From contig NZ_CP010535.1 of the NCBI RefSeq assembly GCF_001430825.1, positions 1,282,501-1,346,500 of the forward strand: 64,000 nt of DNA, read 5' to 3'. This DNA is from Sediminicola sp. YIK13. Its GTDB lineage: Bacteria > Bacteroidota > Bacteroidia > Flavobacteriales > Flavobacteriaceae. Both the position numbers and the translations under genes were made by a program. This document shows, in pieces, positions 52,668 through 62,047 of this stretch. Below the pieces are notes generated by a model. It had not been told where the DNA came from. It worked only from the letters and a program-made list of their open reading frames with translations, and ran no database searches. The first letter of the stretch is position 1. Each line of letters starts with the position of its first letter.

Positions 52668-54875
52668 ATGGGCAAAACTATCATAATCTCAAATAGACTA
52701 CCTGTTCAATTACAAATTGACAATGATAGCATCACTGCGATACCAAGTGTAGGTGGGTTGGCTACAGGAATGAAGTCCGTACATTCTGGAAGTGATAGCC
52801 TTTGGATAGGTTGGAGTGGTTTGACCGAGGAGGAGATTTCCGAAGATTTGGAGCCTAAGATAGATAAGGCCCTAAAGGAGAATGGCTGCTCTAAAGTAAG
52901 TCTGACCAGTGAAGAAATTGATGGTTTCTACTATGGCTTTAGCAACCGTACCATATGGCCCTTATTTCATTATTTTTTGGAATATTCAGAGTTTGAAACG
53001 GATAGTTGGAATACTTATAAAGCTGTAAACCAAAAATTTGCCGACGCTATTTTAGAAAAGGCAGATGACGATGACGTGATCTGGGTACATGACTATCAGT
53101 TAATGCTCGTCCCGGAAATGGTCAAGGAAAAACGCCCCAATACCTCTATAGGCTTCTTTTTACATATTCCTTTTCCCTCTTATGAAATATTCAGGACATT
53201 GCCCTGGAGGAAAGAAGTTTTAAGGGGATTATTGGGATCTGACCTTATTGGATTCCACACCTATGATTATGAACGTCATTTTTTAAGTTCCGTTAGAAGA
53301 CTCTTAGGATTAGAAGTAAGTTTTAATGAAATAAATCTCGAGGATAGGGTCATCAAGGTAGACTCCTTCCCTATGGGAATAGATTATAAAAAATTTAGTG
53401 ATGCGGCTAGCAAGCATGAGAAAAACACTGCCGACAAACAATCAGAATTACAGCGACGACTCAACGTTCATAAAGAGTCGACCCCAGATGCCAAACTGAT
53501 CCTATCCATAGATAGGTTGGATTATTCCAAAGGTATCGCCAAACGATTAAATGCTTTTGAATATTTCCTTAAAAAGCATCCAGAATACCAGGAAAAGGTG
53601 AGGCTTATAATTCTCGCCGTCCCCTCGAGGTCCAACGTTCCACAATATCAACTCTTAAAAAAAGAAATCGATGAATTGGTGGGCAGAATCAATGGGGAAT
53701 TTGCCACAGTAAGCTGGACACCCATTTGGTATTATTATAGGTCCATGCCCTTTGAAAATTTGATCGACCTGTATACCTCCAGTGACATTGCCCTATTAAC
53801 TCCGATCCGGGACGGGATGAATTTGGTAGCGAAAGAGTATATCGCCACAAGGACAGATAAAACAGGAGTATTGATTTTAAGTGAGATGGCCGGTTCTGCC
53901 AATGAAATGAACGAATCCTTACTCATTAACCCTAACAATTTTGATCAAATATCAGATGCCCTGATTCAGGCCATTAAAATGCCCAGGGAAGAACAGATAG
54001 CCCGAAATAGCATTTTACAGAAGCGTTTGGAACGCTATAACGTAGAAAAATGGGCCAATGATTTTATGAAATCTCTGTTAGAGCAAAGAGAAATCAAACA
54101 TAAGTACATTTCCAAACTACTTTCCAAAGAAACCTTGGATGATGTCATAGATAAGTACCATTCTGCGAAGAAAAAATTATTGTTCTTCGATTATGATGGT
54201 ACACTGTCCGGATTTCATGTAGACCCACAGAAAGCGGGACCAGATGAAGATTTATACAACCTATTGGACAAAATTAGCGCCCAGGAAAATACTGATGTCT
54301 ATTTGATCAGTGGACGTGACACAGGTACCTTCGAAAGATGGTTCCTGCACAAAAAATATAATATGATTGCGGAACACGGGGTATGGCTTTCCAAAGACGG
54401 TGGTGATTTTACACTATTAGAACAGATCAAAAATGATTGGATGCCCAAAATAAGACCTGTATTGGAATCGTTCGTTGATAGAACACCCGGGGCCTTTATA
54501 GAAGAAAAAACGTATTCCTTGGCCTGGCATTACAGAAATACGGATCCTGACTTTGGAAATAAAAGGGCCACTGAACTGACTACCGTTCTGACCAGTCTCA
54601 TTGGCAATGATAACCTTACGGTACTTTCAGGAAACAAGGTTTTGGAAATAAAGAACAGCGGTGTAAACAAGGGACGTGCCGCAATAAAAATGCTTACCGG
54701 CAATGAATACGATTTTATATTTGCCATTGGCGACGATTGGACCGATGAGTATATGTTTGAGGAATTACCGGAAGATGCTGTTACCGTTAAGGTGGGAATG
54801 CAAAAAACACAAGCCAAATATTATGTGGAAAACACCAAAAAAGTTAGGGATCTTTTGAATAGATTTATAAAATAG
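52668..54875 (+). CDS. otsAB: Fused trehalose-6-phosphate synthase/phosphatase
   Basis: 735 residues joining two consecutive enzymes of trehalose synthesis. The GT20 synthase is residues 1 to about 470: IIISNRLPVQL at 4-14, VGGLATGMKSVH near 28, VIWVHDYQLMLVPEMV near 138-153, SIDRLDYSKGIAKRLNAFEY near 280-299 and DGMNLVAKEYIA near 380. The HAD-type phosphatase follows from about 500 with LLFFDYDGTLSGF near 504-516 and AIGDDWTDEYMFEEL near 685-699. It would produce trehalose from UDP-glucose and glucose-6-phosphate, probably as an osmoprotectant. A GH15 gene diverges from it and three genes follow on the same strand. Confidence 0.95.
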   Translation: MGKTIIISNRLPVQLQIDNDSITAIPSVGGLATGMKSVHSGSDSLWIGWSGLTEEEISEDLEPKIDKALKENGCSKVSLTSEEIDGFYYGFSNRTIWPLFHYFLEYSEFETDSWNTYKAVNQKFADAILEKADDDDVIWVHDYQLMLVPEMVKEKRPNTSIGFFLHIPFPSYEIFRTLPWRKEVLRGLLGSDLIGFHTYDYERHFLSSVRRLLGLEVSFNEINLEDRVIKVDSFPMGIDYKKFSDAASKHEKNTADKQSELQRRLNVHKESTPDAKLILSIDRLDYSKGIAKRLNAFEYFLKKHPEYQEKVRLIILAVPSRSNVPQYQLLKKEIDELVGRINGEFATVSWTPIWYYYRSMPFENLIDLYTSSDIALLTPIRDGMNLVAKEYIATRTDKTGVLILSEMAGSANEMNESLLINPNNFDQISDALIQAIKMPREEQIARNSILQKRLERYNVEKWANDFMKSLLEQREIKHKYISKLLSKETLDDVIDKYHSAKKKLLFFDYDGTLSGFHVDPQKAGPDEDLYNLLDKISAQENTDVYLISGRDTGTFERWFLHKKYNMIAEHGVWLSKDGGDFTLLEQIKNDWMPKIRPVLESFVDRTPGAFIEEKTYSLAWHYRNTDPDFGNKRATELTTVLTSLIGNDNLTVLSGNKVLEIKNSGVNKGRAAIKMLTGNEYDFIFAIGDDWTDEYMFEELPEDAVTVKVGMQKTQAKYYVENTKKVRDLLNRFIK

Positions 54876-54895
54876 TTTTCTACAATCCACATACC

Positions 54896-56083
54896 ATGAA
54901 AAAATTATTGGCTATTGCACTCTGTTATTTACCCCTGACGCTAAACTCCCAAACCAATCCAGAGGTATATCTATTGGATATGGTAAAGGAAGGCGATAGT
55001 CTTTTCTTTTTAAACCCAAGTAATATTTCCAATAATGCGGGGTATGACAACCAGCCCTCTTTTTTTGATGATGAACACCTTTTGTTTTCTTCTACCAGAG
55101 ATGGACAAACAGATATAAAAAAATACAGAATCAAGGAGGGCAATGCTTCATGGATTTCGGATACCCCAAACGGAAGCGAGTACTCTCCCCTTCGAATTCC
55201 AGGTACCAATGATATATCGGCCATTAGATTGGATAATGACGGTACCCAATTATTATATCGTTATTCAATAACGCAAAAAGCCCCAGAAGTACTTTTAAAG
55301 GGTATGAAGGTGGGTTACCATCTCTGGTTCAATAAAGATATTTTAATTACAACAGTTCTCATAGAGGGCAGAATGGACCTTGTAGTCACGAATTTTATGG
55401 ATAATAGCAGTTATACCGTTCAAAGGAACGTAGGCAGATCCCTTCATAAAATTCCAAATTCAAATCTAATAAGCTATGTAAGTAAAGACGATGTTTTAGG
55501 GACCATTAAATCCCTGGATCCAGTCTCTGGAGCAACCAAAGAAATTACCCGACTGTTTCTCATGAAAGAAGATGTATGTTGGCTGGCAGATGGCACCCTG
55601 CTCACCGGGTATGGAAATATGCTTTATAGCTACCAACCCAATAAGGACAACAAATGGAAATTGACACATGTATTTAAAGATAAATCGATCAATATGATAT
55701 CTCGATTGGCCGTAAATCCCAATGCGACACGGCTGGCCCTAGTAGCGGATATTTCCCCAGAAGAAGCGGTACAAAAACAGATAGCGGCCTTTAACAAAAA
55801 GGATTTAGATGCATTTTTGAATACCTTTTCCGATGATGCCAAAGTCTATGGCTATGGTGGTCTTCTTCTCTATCAAGGGAAGCAAAAGATCAAACAGGAA
55901 TTTGCCACCTTTTTTGATTCGGCCCCAGATTTAAATTATAGTATCAAAAAGAAAGTAGTAATGGATAATAAAGTCCACCATGAAGCCCTGATCACTGCCA
56001 ATAACAAGACTCTTGTAAAAACCTATTATTATACCGTGGCCAATGGAAAAATTTCGAGCCTGACTTTTTACGTAGAGCCTTAA
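54896..56083 (+). CDS. Exported TolB-like propeller fused to an NTF2/SnoaL-like domain
   Basis: 395 residues with a signal peptide (KKLLAIALCYLPLTLNSQ). Residues ~25-290 are PD40/TolB-type propeller blades (NQPSFFDDEHLLFSSTRDGQ near 53-72 is the clearest, then LDNDGTQLLYRYS and LVALVADIS-like ends). The last ~110 residues form a separate SnoaL/NTF2-like domain: QIAAFNKKDLDAFLNTFSDD near 295-314, VYGYGGLLLYQGKQKIKQEF and a closing strand SSLTFYVEP. Such domains bind small ligands or act as scaffolds. The combination is unusual. The MFS gene starts two bases after the stop, which suggests they act together; the role is unknown. Confidence 0.8.
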   Translation: MKKLLAIALCYLPLTLNSQTNPEVYLLDMVKEGDSLFFLNPSNISNNAGYDNQPSFFDDEHLLFSSTRDGQTDIKKYRIKEGNASWISDTPNGSEYSPLRIPGTNDISAIRLDNDGTQLLYRYSITQKAPEVLLKGMKVGYHLWFNKDILITTVLIEGRMDLVVTNFMDNSSYTVQRNVGRSLHKIPNSNLISYVSKDDVLGTIKSLDPVSGATKEITRLFLMKEDVCWLADGTLLTGYGNMLYSYQPNKDNKWKLTHVFKDKSINMISRLAVNPNATRLALVADISPEEAVQKQIAAFNKKDLDAFLNTFSDDAKVYGYGGLLLYQGKQKIKQEFATFFDSAPDLNYSIKKKVVMDNKVHHEALITANNKTLVKTYYYTVANGKISSLTFYVEP

Positions 56084-56085
56084 AA

Positions 56086-57249
56086 TTGAACATTAAACCA
56101 CACATTCTACCGGTTATAATTTTCTCCCAGTTTGCCTGCACCTCCTTGTGGTTTGCAGGGAATGCCATAGTTGGGGATTTGGCAAAATATCATGGCCTGG
56201 AACCTGGGTTGACAGGGCTAATGCTATCCACTGTTCAATTGGGTTTTATTTTGGGCACCTTGCTGTTTGCAGCCTTGATGCTCGTAGATCGCTTTTCTCC
56301 TTCCAAGCTCTTTTTGGGATGTGCTTTCCTGGCAGCTTTGTGCAATGCCCTACTCCTTTTGGAACACCTTACCGAATTGACATTGTTAACAGCGAGATTT
56401 ACCACTGGTTTCTTTTTGGCTGGTATATATCCTGTAGGAATGAAAATAGCCTCCGATTATTACGAACAAGGATTGGGAAAGGCTTTGGGGTTCCTTGTTG
56501 GTGCCTTGGTCTTGGGTACATCCTTTCCCCATGCGATCAGGGGCATGTCCCTTGGAGCCGACTATACCCTGGTGATCACTATCACTTCTGTTTTAGCCAT
56601 ATGTGGCGGACTTAGTATGTATTTACTTGTGCCAAACGGGCCCTTTAGAAAACCCAGCACTGTATTGCAACTAAAAGCGGGCATAACGCTGTTTAAAATA
56701 CCTGCCTTTAAAAATGCATCCTTTGGCTATTTTGGACATATGTGGGAACTATACGCCTTTTGGGCCTTTCTACCATTTGCAATTGGCACCTATAATTCCC
56801 TGGGCAATTCAACAATTTCCATTTCAATCTGGACCTTTATAATTATTGCTTTGGGATGTGTTTCCTGCATCATCGGGGGATATGTCTCCCTCAAAAAAGG
56901 CAGTAAAAAGGTAGCGGTTGTTTCACTGGCCATATCTGGAATACTATGCTGTATTTCACCTGTGCTCTTTCAATTGCCCCAGCAATTCTTTTTAATACTC
57001 CTATCCGTTTGGGGCATGGCCGTGGTATCGGACTCCCCACAATTTTCAACCTTGGTTGCCGCCTCTGCTCCAGCCCAATTAAAAGGCACGGCACTTACCC
57101 TAGTGAATTGTATTGGGTTTACCATAAGTATTGTGAGTATTCAATTACTATCCTATTTAGTGAATGGTATAGATCCAGTTTACATATTCAGTATTTTGGC
57201 CATTGGTCCTGTTTTTGGGCTTATTAATTTGTATAAAAAATCCCCTTAA
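56086..57249 (+). CDS. MFS transporter
   Basis: A 387-residue major facilitator superfamily protein with about twelve predicted helices. Family features are ALMLVDRFSPSKL near 63-75 (the loop 2-3 region), FTTGFFLAGIYPVGMKIASD near 104-123 and the repeat-like VWGMAVVSDSPQFSTLVAAS near 307-326. The start is TTG (NIKPHILPVIIFSQFACTS), two bases after the upstream stop, and no ATG lies nearby. It resembles the CynX/NNP-like MFS group, but the substrate is unknown. Confidence 0.87.
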   Translation: MNIKPHILPVIIFSQFACTSLWFAGNAIVGDLAKYHGLEPGLTGLMLSTVQLGFILGTLLFAALMLVDRFSPSKLFLGCAFLAALCNALLLLEHLTELTLLTARFTTGFFLAGIYPVGMKIASDYYEQGLGKALGFLVGALVLGTSFPHAIRGMSLGADYTLVITITSVLAICGGLSMYLLVPNGPFRKPSTVLQLKAGITLFKIPAFKNASFGYFGHMWELYAFWAFLPFAIGTYNSLGNSTISISIWTFIIIALGCVSCIIGGYVSLKKGSKKVAVVSLAISGILCCISPVLFQLPQQFFLILLSVWGMAVVSDSPQFSTLVAASAPAQLKGTALTLVNCIGFTISIVSIQLLSYLVNGIDPVYIFSILAIGPVFGLINLYKKSP

Positions 57250-57307
57250 CAAATTGTTAAGAATTTATAATGTTCTATAACCGTAAATTACAGGCTTAAA
57301 TAAACAT

Positions 57308-58645
57308 ATGATGAGAAAACTACTATCCCTCGCTTTTATTCTAAGTACAACATTCACATTTGCACAAACAGACCAGCGTGTCTATGACATTATCAATGCC
57401 GTATCTGCTGATCGTATTCAGAAAGATGTAACGACCCTGGTAAATTTTGGTACAAGACACACCTTAAGCGATACTATCTCTAAAACTAAAGGAATTGGTG
57501 CCGCCAGAAGATGGATAAAAAGTGAGTTTGAAAAGATCTCAACTACTTGCGGAGATTGCCTGGAAGTTACCTATCACAGAGATTTGGTAAAAAAAGGTGA
57601 GAACGCAAGGATCGTGAAAGACGTGGAAGTAGTAAACGTTGTCGCGATCCAACGAGGAACCAAATATCCCGACCGTTACATCATTATGAGCGGTGATATT
57701 GATTCCAGGGTAAGTGACCCTGCCAATTTCACTTCTGTGTCTCCAGGTGCCAATGACAATGCCAGTGGTATGGCGGGAACTATTGAGGCCGCGCGTGTTT
57801 TATCAAAATATAAATTCGAGAACAGTATTATCTATCTAGGACTTTCCGGAGAAGAACAAGGCCTTTTTGGTGGACAAGGCTTGGTGAAAAGTGCCAAAGA
57901 AAAAGGATGGGACATCATAGGTATCTTCAATAATGACATGATCGGAAATATTAAAGGGGTAGATGGAATTATCAGTAATACCGATTTTAGGATCTTTTCC
58001 GAGCCCGTTCCTCCTACAGAAACTGAAAGAGAACGAAATATGCGACGCTTTTATGGAGGTGAGGTCGATGGAATTTCCAGACAATTGGCACGTTACGTCC
58101 ATAAAAACGTAAAAACATATATGCCTGAAATGAACCCAATGATGATTTACCGATTAGATAGATTTGGACGTGGAGGACATCATAGACCTTTTAACGATGC
58201 TGGCTATGCCGGGATCCGTATTATGGAAGCCCATGAAAACTACACCCAACAACATCAGGATATACGTGTAGAGGATGGCATTGCCTATGGCGATGTCTTA
58301 GAACATGTGAACTTTGATTATGCCCGAAAATTAACAGCCGTAAATGCTATTAATATGGCATCTTTGGCTTGGGCACCCCCAGCTCCAAAAGAAGTAAAAA
58401 TTGGAGGGATAGTAGAACCGTCCGCCAAATTTGAATGGAGCAAGGTAGAGGGTGCCGTGGGATATAAAATTTATTGGAGGGACACTACCTCTCCTACATG
58501 GGACCATAGCAGGTATGTTGGCGATGTTACCGAGTTTACGTTAGATGGTATAGTGATAGATAATTATTTCTTTGGCATATCTGCCGTTGGAAAAGACGGT
58601 TTTGAAAGCGTGGTGGTATTTCCAAATGCTATAATGAGGAATTAA
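57308..58645 (+). CDS. M28-family peptidase with C-terminal FN3-like domain, altered metal ligand
   Basis: 445 residues with a signal peptide (RKLLSLAFILSTTFTFAQ). The M28 metallopeptidase core is present: PGANDNASGMAGTIEAARVL near 148-167 (Asp ligand), LGLSGEEQGLFGGQGLV near 178-194 (catalytic and metal Glu), FNNDMIGNIKG near 210 and a late His in MEAHENYTQQHQD near 308. At the first metal site, usually G-H-x-D-S, it reads IMSGDIDSRVSD, with Asp where His is expected. The final ~90 residues (FEWSKVEGAVGYKIYWRDT) look like fibronectin type III. Likely an exported aminopeptidase; whether the altered site is active is open. Confidence 0.87.
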   Translation: MMRKLLSLAFILSTTFTFAQTDQRVYDIINAVSADRIQKDVTTLVNFGTRHTLSDTISKTKGIGAARRWIKSEFEKISTTCGDCLEVTYHRDLVKKGENARIVKDVEVVNVVAIQRGTKYPDRYIIMSGDIDSRVSDPANFTSVSPGANDNASGMAGTIEAARVLSKYKFENSIIYLGLSGEEQGLFGGQGLVKSAKEKGWDIIGIFNNDMIGNIKGVDGIISNTDFRIFSEPVPPTETERERNMRRFYGGEVDGISRQLARYVHKNVKTYMPEMNPMMIYRLDRFGRGGHHRPFNDAGYAGIRIMEAHENYTQQHQDIRVEDGIAYGDVLEHVNFDYARKLTAVNAINMASLAWAPPAPKEVKIGGIVEPSAKFEWSKVEGAVGYKIYWRDTTSPTWDHSRYVGDVTEFTLDGIVIDNYFFGISAVGKDGFESVVVFPNAIMRN

Positions 58646-58663
58646 CTTTTTATCTATAGATAT

Positions 58664-58710
58664 AGGGTCTATTGTTGTTCTGCACTTTGCTGAATCAATA
58701 ATAGACCTAT
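58664..58710 (+). terminator. Possible terminator after the M28 peptidase
   Basis: GGTCTATTGTTG pairs with CAATAATAGACC (one G:U pair) around an 18-base loop, followed by only short T stretches. It may be a weak terminator or an RNA-stability hairpin. Confidence 0.35.
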
Positions 58711-58754
58711 TTAAATTTCACTGAAGACACACCCACGTTAAAATCCTATATTTT

Positions 58755-60377
58755 ATGAAAAAAGTGACCTGTTCATTTCTAGTTTCTGTTATCCTTTTAG
58801 GTTACGTCCAAGCCCAGGAACCCTTTACAGAACAGGATACTTTAAGAGGGAGTATTACCCCTGAGCGTGCCTGGTGGGACCTCAGCTTTTATCATTTGGA
58901 TATTAAAGTGGACCCAGACAATAAATATATCTCGGGTTCCAATACCATACGCTACACCGTTTTGGAAGAAAAACAAGTGCTACAGGTAGACCTGCAACCA
59001 CCCTTGAGAATTGAAAAAATCACCCAAGATGGGCAAGAACTGACATTCACTTCAAAAATAAATGCACATTTTGTTTCCTTGCAGAAACCACAAATAAAAG
59101 GAACGGTCAATGAGATTAAGGTCAGTTATTCAGGTCACCCCAAAGAAGCGATAAATGCCCCATGGGATGGAGGGTTTTCTTGGAAAAAGGACATGAATGG
59201 AAATCATTTTGTGGCCACCTCCTGTCAGGGCCTTGGGGCTAGCGTATGGTGGCCAAATAAAGACCATATGTATGACGAGGTAGATAGTATGGCAATAAGT
59301 GTAGAAGTGCCCAAAAATTTAATGGAAGTCTCCAATGGTAGGTTGCTGAAGATGGAAGAGCATAAAAACACAAAAACCTTCCACTGGTATGTAACCAGCC
59401 CCATCAATAATTATGGCGTAAACGTAAACATTGGGGATTATGTACATTTTGGCGAAACCTATACTGGTGAAAAAGGCCCCTTGACCATGGACTACTATGT
59501 GCTTCGTGATAATTTGGACAAGGCTAAAAAACAATTTACGGATGCCCCAAAAATGATGAATGCATTTGAACATTGGTTTGGCCCCTACCCCTTTTATGAT
59601 GATGGTTTTAAACTGGTGGAGGTACCTTATTTAGGGATGGAACACCAAAGTTCAGTGACATATGGGAATGGTTATGAAAATGGATATTTAGGACGGGATC
59701 TTTCCGGTACAGGGTGGGGACTAAAATTTGATTTTATCATCATCCATGAATCGGGCCACGAATGGTTCGCCAATAATATTACCAATAGGGATACTGCCGA
59801 TATGTGGATCCATGAGAGTTTTACCGCCTACTCGGAAAATTTATTTTTGGACTATTATTATGGCAAAGAAGCCTCTTCTGCATATGTGATAGGCACCCGA
59901 AATAATATTGAGAACAAAAAACCCATTATCGGACCGTATAATGTCAACAAAACTGGTGGAGATATCTATTACAAAGGAGCCAATGTGTTACATACCTTAA
60001 GACAGCTTTTGGAAGATGACAATAAATGGAGGGAAATCTTAAGGGGACTCAATAGTAAATTCTATCATCAGACCGTAACGTCCCAACAGATTGAAGATTA
60101 TTTGAGCCAACATACGGGAATTGATCTTACGTCATATTTCAACCAATACCTGCGTACCACCAAAATACCGATGTTGGAATACAAACTGGAAGCAAAGGAA
60201 CTAAGCTTTCGCTATACCAATATCGTTGAAGATTTTGATATGCCCGTGCTCATGCATCTCGATGAAGAAAAATTATGGATTTTCCCAACCGGAGAATGGA
60301 AGACGATCTCACTTCAGAATAGTGTAATAAAAATAAAGCCTGATGACAACCTTTACATTTATTCCTCTAAAATTTAA
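58755..60377 (+). CDS. M1-family metallopeptidase
   Basis: 540 residues with a signal peptide (KKVTCSFLVSVILLGYVQAQ). The zinc site is intact: HESGH at 331-335 and the third ligand E354 in DMWIHESFTAYSE give HExxH-x18-E. The substrate-side motif, G-x-M-E-N in classical aminopeptidase N, reads LGMEHQSSVTYGNGY near 293-307 as in many Bacteroidota M1 enzymes. The protein is short, having the N-terminal beta saddle and catalytic domain without the large C-terminal helical domain. It is an exported aminopeptidase, fitting the cluster of secreted peptidases here (M28, M1, M16). Confidence 0.92.
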   Translation: MKKVTCSFLVSVILLGYVQAQEPFTEQDTLRGSITPERAWWDLSFYHLDIKVDPDNKYISGSNTIRYTVLEEKQVLQVDLQPPLRIEKITQDGQELTFTSKINAHFVSLQKPQIKGTVNEIKVSYSGHPKEAINAPWDGGFSWKKDMNGNHFVATSCQGLGASVWWPNKDHMYDEVDSMAISVEVPKNLMEVSNGRLLKMEEHKNTKTFHWYVTSPINNYGVNVNIGDYVHFGETYTGEKGPLTMDYYVLRDNLDKAKKQFTDAPKMMNAFEHWFGPYPFYDDGFKLVEVPYLGMEHQSSVTYGNGYENGYLGRDLSGTGWGLKFDFIIIHESGHEWFANNITNRDTADMWIHESFTAYSENLFLDYYYGKEASSAYVIGTRNNIENKKPIIGPYNVNKTGGDIYYKGANVLHTLRQLLEDDNKWREILRGLNSKFYHQTVTSQQIEDYLSQHTGIDLTSYFNQYLRTTKIPMLEYKLEAKELSFRYTNIVEDFDMPVLMHLDEEKLWIFPTGEWKTISLQNSVIKIKPDDNLYIYSSKI

Positions 60378-60584
60378 TCAATTTCTAAAAAATTATTGGG
60401 CAGTAAAGTAGTTCAGTATAAGATCGTTAACTTTGATAGCTCTTGGGTGTTTTTGTTATTGAATATACCCTTTACAAAGACCCTAAAACCTTTTCTTTGA
60501 GGTTCTATATATTTGAATAATGTTAAACGTATCGGATGTCCAATATCCATTAAGGTTCCGATATTCAAAATTGATTTCCCCCAT

Positions 60585-61841
60585 ATGAAATTGAAAACAA
60601 ATCTAATACCCCTATTTCTATTTGTTCTCCTGCTCGTTTCTTGTAAAACAGAAGAAAAGAAACAAGGAAACGAACAAGATTTTGCCCTTACTTCCAAAAC
60701 AATTACCTCTATAAAATTCAACTGTGCTGATCTCGGTGAAGATGAAATGGGAATTCCACGTTCAATTCTTTATCTAACTGTAAACGGAAAAACAATTGAG
60801 ATTACAAAAATCCAAAATTGTCTTCCAATTGCTAAAGAGCAGTACGCAAGTAATAACATAGATGAAAATGCTGTGGATGCCTCATACGGCTATTGGGCAG
60901 ATATAGGGTCTTATTTTTACGTGACCCTAAAAGACAACGAAGGATATATTTATAGGGCTAAAGTAGATGAAATGGACGACAAACCTATGTCCTATTCCCT
61001 TTTTGGTATTTATTCCAACGGAAAATTCTTCGAAAAAGACCAAAAACCAAGAAATACAAAAGCTTCCAAAGACCTTCTTCCTGATGCGTTTCCCAGCATT
61101 GACAAAAACTCCAGTTCAAAAGAAATTGAGGATATCATTCAACCAAACGTCAATAAAATTAACAAAGCCCTTCCTTTTTTAAAGGTAATCTCCAAGGAAG
61201 TTCAATTTAAATTTGATGATTTCAAGACCCCTATTACCATTTGGTATTCGGATGAAAATTTACCGGTAAAAATGAAAATGGGCATAAAGGATGATGAAGG
61301 ACTTTTTTCCAATGATTTTGAATATTATTTTATCAATGGAAAAATATGGTATTCGGACCAAATACTGTCTAAATATGTTTTTAAAAATGAAAGCCTACAG
61401 CATTATATTAATTCGGTTTGGACTAATATTCAAGTGAGCGAGAAACGTTTTAAAGCGTGGGAAAAACGGATACTTCAGACTATTGCACAGATAGACAATG
61501 CCACCATCAATTCCAGAAAAGATGACGACAAAGCCATAACAGGGAATTATGAACTTATACAGGGGCAATGGCAAAGTACCGATGATTCCAAAAGTCAGAT
61601 TGCATTTATCGGATCCATCAGAAAAGATTTCTATAATGGTGAGCAAATATCACAAACTCCTTTTAGCATTTCCAATACCTGCAAAAATGAAACCAATAGT
61701 AGTGCAGAAGTAGCTCCCGATTCCTTTATGACCTTAACCGAGGAAGATCAATGTTTTTATATTTTTAGACTGGACGAAAATCTACTGCAATTAAATTTCG
61801 TAGGTCGCGGAAATACCTTGACCTACAAAAGAATGCTTTAA
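60585..61841 (+). CDS. Lipoprotein of unknown function
   Basis: About 418 residues from the ATG at 60585, chosen because it begins a clean lipoprotein signal (LIPLFLFVLLLVSCKTEEKK); an in-frame ATG at 60513 would add 24 residues of no signal character. The mature protein is rich in Lys, Asp and Asn with no domain I recognise. It shows KTITSIKFNCADLGEDEMGI near 30-49, YGYWADIGSYFYVTLKDNEG near 105-124, and a C-terminal part (GNYELIQGQWQSTDDSKSQI, ending LLQLNFVGRGNTLTYKRM) that resembles a lipocalin-like barrel. TAACTTTG at 60428-60435 and TATATTTG at 60508-60515 are possible promoter boxes. Function unknown. Confidence 0.72.
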   Translation: MKLKTNLIPLFLFVLLLVSCKTEEKKQGNEQDFALTSKTITSIKFNCADLGEDEMGIPRSILYLTVNGKTIEITKIQNCLPIAKEQYASNNIDENAVDASYGYWADIGSYFYVTLKDNEGYIYRAKVDEMDDKPMSYSLFGIYSNGKFFEKDQKPRNTKASKDLLPDAFPSIDKNSSSKEIEDIIQPNVNKINKALPFLKVISKEVQFKFDDFKTPITIWYSDENLPVKMKMGIKDDEGLFSNDFEYYFINGKIWYSDQILSKYVFKNESLQHYINSVWTNIQVSEKRFKAWEKRILQTIAQIDNATINSRKDDDKAITGNYELIQGQWQSTDDSKSQIAFIGSIRKDFYNGEQISQTPFSISNTCKNETNSSAEVAPDSFMTLTEEDQCFYIFRLDENLLQLNFVGRGNTLTYKRML

Positions 61842-62047
61842 TGCTTTAAAATGCTATCGCACAGATGCTCAAATAACAAACTAGATTTAAAGGTATAATC
61901 TGGATTTGGAAAAATGTTTTAGTATTCAAAAAAGAAGAATCACTAAAAGGTTGACACTTACAATATTTTATAGAAAAAACAATAAATCTACTTCCTCACC
62001 TAAAATAAATAGTAAATTAACGCCTACTTTAAAATTTAGGACTACAA

